The position numbers and the translations under genes were made by a program. Positions 61,337-64,000 of a stretch of DNA of 64,000 nucleotides are shown piece after piece (position 1 is the first letter of the stretch; every line of letters begins with the position of its first letter). This DNA comes from Saccharopolyspora ipomoeae (lineage in GTDB: Bacteria; Actinomycetota; Actinomycetes; Mycobacteriales; Pseudonocardiaceae). The stretch spans positions 178,975 to 242,974 of the forward strand of contig NZ_JASAOF010000006.1 in NCBI RefSeq assembly GCF_029952525.1, read 5' to 3'. Below the pieces are notes generated by a model that was not told the DNA's origin, made no database searches, and worked only from the letters and a program-made list of their open reading frames with translations.

Positions 61337-63250
61337 CTACTCCTTGGCAGCGTTGGTTTCGTCGAGCTGGAACAGGCGGGTCCAGTTCGTCCTGTCGGTG
61401 AGCGCGCGGTGGCCGTCGCGCCACGCACCCCGCGCCCGGTCTCCTTCGCGGCGCAGCCGCAGCGCCGTGCGCAGGGCCTTCGCGCCGATGCGACGGAGCT
61501 CGTCGCGGTCGACCCGGCGGACCGACACCGATTCCTGGGAGGCGTCGGTGACCACCGCGGTCTCGAACAACCCGACGTGCCACCAGTGGGCGTCGCCGGA
61601 CGGGATGGAGGCGGCACCGCCGACCTTGCCGCGCAGGTGCCAGACCAGGCGCTTTGCCAGCACCAGCCGACGGCGCGCCGGGTGCGGTCCGGCCTTGGCG
61701 ATGGGCCGCGAGGCCCCGCGCAGCCCCGGCACCTGCGAGGGCGCGTACCGCGCGGTCTCGGGGTGGGCGGCGCGGATCCGCGCGATCCGGCCGAGCGTGT
61801 CCGCGTCACCGTCGCGCAGGACCTCGGGACCGGCCAGGAAGTCCTCGACCGCGGCGATCAGCACCTCGGCCTGGGCGTAGCGCATCGACACCAGGCACTC
61901 GGCGGTCCAGCGCAGGAAGACCTTCGCGCTCGCCGCGCCGCTGAAGTCGCCGTGCAGCGCGTCGATGATCAGCGCGTTGCGCAGGGTGAAGTACCGGACC
62001 CAGCTCTCCTCGTCCTTCCAGTCGAAGTCGGCGTGCCACACCGCCGCGCCGGGCAGCGTCACGGTCGCGTGGCCCCGGCCCCGGATGCGGTAGCCGAACT
62101 CCACGTCGTCCCACTGGAAGAACATCGGGATGGGGTAGCCCGCGTCGCGCACGATCTCCGAGGGCAGCAGGCAGCACCACCACGCGTTGTAGTCGGCGTC
62201 GACGCGCCGGTCCTGCAGCTGCTCGGTCAGGTCGGCGCGGTCGAGACCGCCGTCCACGGCCAGGCCGGGCTCGATGGTGGTGAACCGGGCGTGCTCGGCG
62301 GAGACGTGGATCTGGTACGGGTGCAGCAGCTGCAGCATCTGCGACCCGACGACGGTCGGTTCCACGGCCGAGTCGGCGAACGTCGTCATCCGCACCACCG
62401 TGTCCGGCTCCAGCAGGATGTCGTCGTCCATGAACAGGGTGTTGAGCACGGCGTCGTCGTCGGCGAGCGACTCGTGCAGGCCGCGGGTGAAACCGCCCGC
62501 GCCGCCGAGGTTGCGCTGGCGCACGTAGTGCATCCGGCCGCCGAACATGTCGCGAACCGACTCGAACGGCTCGCGCGATTCGAGGGTGTCGTCGCCCTGG
62601 TCGACCACGTAGACGTCCGACAGCGCGCTCATCGCGGCCGGGTCGGCGGCCAGCGCGCGCAGCGTGTTCAGGCAGTCGTCGGGCCTGTTGTGCGTGCACA
62701 GCACGGCGGTGGTGGGGCGGCTGCGGTGCGGGTGGGGGACCAGCCACTCGACGTCGGCGACCTGCAGCGGGTCGGCCTCGGTGATCAGCTCCAGCCAGAT
62801 CGCGCCGCCGTCGACGAACTTGCCGATGCCCACGGTCCACTGCGCGCGCGTCTCGGTGGTGCCCGCGACGCGCGCGGTGTGCAGCGTGCGGGTGCCGCCC
62901 CGGGAGTCGGAGGCCATGACGCGCACGATCCCGGCGCCGCTGACGCTGGCCCGCACGGTCACCTCGGTGACGGCGGTCCAGCGCTGCCAGTAGCTGGCGG
63001 GGAAGCGCCCGAAGTAGGTCGAGGTGGAGACGGTGCTGTGCGGGTGAACCGTGACCGCGCCGCGGTGCCGGGTGGCCGCGCCGTCCTCGATCTTCGCGTA
63101 GAGATCGACGGGCAGGCTGGCGAACGGAGGCGTGAAGAACGTCCGCATGGCTATCGCCGGGCCGTGGTCCTCAGGTGTGGGTGCCGCCTGTCGGCCGGTC
63201 GGGAGCACCTCGGTCTCGTTCACTTCACGGAAGCCGCCAACAAGTGTCAT
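61337..63250 (-). CDS. glfT2: galactofuranosyltransferase GlfT2
   Basis: A GT2-family enzyme of 637 residues from the ATG at 63250; an earlier ATG at 63310 would add 20. It carries QRNLGGAGGFTRG near 245, the metal motif DDD at 275-277, WDDVEFG near 380 and the catalytic-region WH at 405-406, in the spacing of mycobacterial GlfT2. That protein polymerises alternating beta-1,5 and beta-1,6 galactofuranose from UDP-Galf to build arabinogalactan galactan. A beta-barrel-like N-terminal domain precedes the catalytic fold. It implies a galactan-containing wall. The methyltransferase gene follows at 3 bases. Confidence 0.9.
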   Translation of the reverse strand: MTLVGGFREVNETEVLPTGRQAAPTPEDHGPAIAMRTFFTPPFASLPVDLYAKIEDGAATRHRGAVTVHPHSTVSTSTYFGRFPASYWQRWTAVTEVTVRASVSGAGIVRVMASDSRGGTRTLHTARVAGTTETRAQWTVGIGKFVDGGAIWLELITEADPLQVADVEWLVPHPHRSRPTTAVLCTHNRPDDCLNTLRALAADPAAMSALSDVYVVDQGDDTLESREPFESVRDMFGGRMHYVRQRNLGGAGGFTRGLHESLADDDAVLNTLFMDDDILLEPDTVVRMTTFADSAVEPTVVGSQMLQLLHPYQIHVSAEHARFTTIEPGLAVDGGLDRADLTEQLQDRRVDADYNAWWCCLLPSEIVRDAGYPIPMFFQWDDVEFGYRIRGRGHATVTLPGAAVWHADFDWKDEESWVRYFTLRNALIIDALHGDFSGAASAKVFLRWTAECLVSMRYAQAEVLIAAVEDFLAGPEVLRDGDADTLGRIARIRAAHPETARYAPSQVPGLRGASRPIAKAGPHPARRRLVLAKRLVWHLRGKVGGAASIPSGDAHWWHVGLFETAVVTDASQESVSVRRVDRDELRRIGAKALRTALRLRREGDRARGAWRDGHRALTDRTNWTRLFQLDETNAAKE

Positions 63251-63424
63251 GAGCGCCGCATTCTTCAACTGTGATCTCAATGGATGGTCAAGAATGTTTA
63301 TCGCGTTCATGGCGGCCGACCTTGACGACGCGACGGCGCCTCACGCGGAAATCACCTCTTCCGGTGAAAATCGGGAAGGCCGAGGTCCGGCGCGGTTTCG
63401 CGCCCCGCGCGGCCGGTTGGGCGG

Positions 63425-63453
63425 TTGACAAAGCGGTCGGCGGTCACCAGAAT
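63425..63453 (+). promoter_or_regulatory. vegetative promoter for sahH
   Basis: TTGACA at 63425-63430 and CAGAAT at 63448-63453 with a 17-base spacer. Transcription from about 63460 would start some 50 bases before the riboswitch aptamer. Confidence 0.7.
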
Positions 63454-63510
63454 TTTCAGCACGCCGGGTTCGACCGACTCGATGCGCTCCGATCCGGGGC
63501 GCGACCGCTG

Positions 63511-63589
63511 GCTGAGAGGCGCTGCAACGGACGTCACGTCCGCCACGCTCGGCCGGCGGGGTAAAGGGACAGCACGGTAAGGGCGCCTC
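63511..63589 (+). ncRNA. SAH-type riboswitch aptamer in the sahH leader
   Basis: The order of elements matches the SAH riboswitch: GCTGAG at 63511-63516, AGGCGCTGCAAC at 63517-63528, a perfect hairpin CGGACG-tca-CGTCCG at 63528-63542, then CTCGGC at 63548-63553, which pairs with GCTGAG (one G-U pair). Outer strands GAGGCGC (63516-63522) and GCGCCTC (63583-63589) pair perfectly. The loop GCTGCAAC is the most conserved part of the aptamer. The downstream gene is sahH, the usual target, whose product clears S-adenosylhomocysteine. The terminator below shares the 3' strand of the outer stem, giving an ON switch. Confidence 0.85.
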
Positions 63590-63609
63590 CTGACGGAGGT
63601 GCCTTTTTT
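63582..63609 (+). terminator. riboswitch-controlled intrinsic terminator
   Basis: GGCGCCTCC (63582-63590), a 4-base loop TGAC, GGAGGTGCC (63595-63603) with one G-U pair, then six T. The left arm is the same sequence that pairs with 63516-63522 in the SAH-bound form, so ligand binding should block this hairpin and allow sahH transcription. Confidence 0.88.
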
Positions 63610-63767
63610 GATGTCGCGAGGGGGATCGCGGCCACCGGCCGACGTGCGAACGCCGTGGAGTCTCCGGCGTCGTGCCGCCTGCGCGCGACCGCGGTCGGCG
63701 TCTTCCACCTGATGGGTCCGCTGTGGACTGAGTTGTCGATGAATCGTGCTATGCGAGAAGAGGAATC

Positions 63768-64000
63768 ATGAGCGTGAAGCTTCAGCAGGTGGGCGGACTG
63801 GAGTTCGCCGTGCGCGACCTGAAGCTGGCGGAGGCGGGTCGTCACCAGATCCGCCTGGCGGAGCACGAGATGCCGGGTCTGATGGCCACCCGCGCCGAGT
63901 ACGCGGCGTCGCAGCCGTTGAAGGGTGCGCGGATCGCGGGTTCGTTGCACATGACGGTGCAGACGGCTGTGCTGATCGAGACTCTGGTCGCTCTGGGTGC
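63768..64000 (+). CDS. sahH: adenosylhomocysteinase (3' end outside window)
   Basis: The first 77 codons of S-adenosyl-L-homocysteine hydrolase, which splits SAH into adenosine and homocysteine with bound NAD. The start [20 protein letters not shown] and [40 protein letters not shown] are near-invariant in the family; HMTVQTA contributes to the adenosine site. GAAGAGGAATC precedes the ATG. A 158-base stretch separates it from the riboswitch terminator. The glfT2 operon is divergent. Confidence 0.95.
   Translation, partial: MSVKLQQVGGLEFAVRDLKLAEAGRHQIRLAEHEMPGLMATRAEYAASQPLKGARIAGSLHMTVQTAVLIETLVALG

Noticed and set aside
1..64000. CRISPR array, prophage, transposon, tRNA or secondary-metabolite cluster
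   Set aside because: No regularly spaced repeats, integrase, transposase, clover-leaf or PKS/NRPS gene was found. The SARP regulator and DUF5825-like gene alone do not make a cluster.

Overview
The window is about 70% GC, densely coded DNA from an actinomycete. Three things point to the Pseudonocardiales (Saccharopolyspora or a relative): a GlfT2-type galactofuranosyltransferase, which implies an arabinogalactan cell wall; a SARP regulator; and F420-type oxidoreductases. No tRNA, rRNA, CRISPR array, insertion sequence or phage gene was recognised. Start codons were chosen from ribosome-binding sites, family lengths and overlaps with neighbours.

Layout. 1-2.4 kb: the end of an enoyl-CoA hydratase gene, a scar of two broken beta-oxidation genes, and an acyl-CoA ligase. 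2.6-7.3 kb: a minus-strand set encoding a glycosyltransferase fused to a wax-ester/diacylglycerol acyltransferase, an EamA-type transporter and a short-chain dehydrogenase, coupled by overlapping codons, then a beta-carbonic anhydrase. 8.2-11.1 kb: a large SARP regulator with no biosynthetic cluster beside it. 11.1-17.6 kb: an APC permease and an aromatic-acid-type catabolic block (CYP199-like P450, its reductase, IclR regulator, FAD monooxygenase, FAA-type hydrolase). 17.6-29.1 kb: mixed housekeeping and regulation (YitT, Lrp, HAD, acyl-CoA ligase, LacI, esterase, lipoprotein, ECF sigma fused to an anti-sigma domain, K+ channel, MFS carrier). 29.2-30.0 kb: a Cys-rich leader peptide ahead of an SsuE-like flavin reductase. 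30.0-34.2 kb: a xylose operon xylR-xylA-xylB with two candidate XylR operators.

37.0-51.9 kb is a Wzx/Wzy-type exopolysaccharide locus. Eight minus-strand genes (49606 down to 40807) overlap end to end: sugar oxidoreductase, sugar aminotransferase, chain-length protein, flippase, polymerase, phosphoglycosyl transferase, fused Alg14/Alg13-like transferase and a FemAB-like protein. Beside it are a nucleotide-sugar dehydrogenase with a second FemAB-like gene, a secreted beta-helix lipoprotein, and a second dehydrogenase paralogue that has lost two conserved lysines. The sugar genes match the first steps toward a 3-amino-uronic acid, but the acetyltransferase is not visible. That makes the two FemAB-like proteins the most interesting open question in the window.

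52-57.6 kb: an SBP56 (methanethiol oxidase family) gene, rpiA, and an SRPBCC/LLM gene set sharing a 19-bp operator with an HxlR-type regulator. 57.6-64 kb: a PAS-GGDEF-EAL protein, an operon of glfT2 with an O-methyltransferase, and the start of sahH. The sahH leader carries a clear SAH-type riboswitch whose P1 stem competes with a terminator, so it should act as an ON switch.
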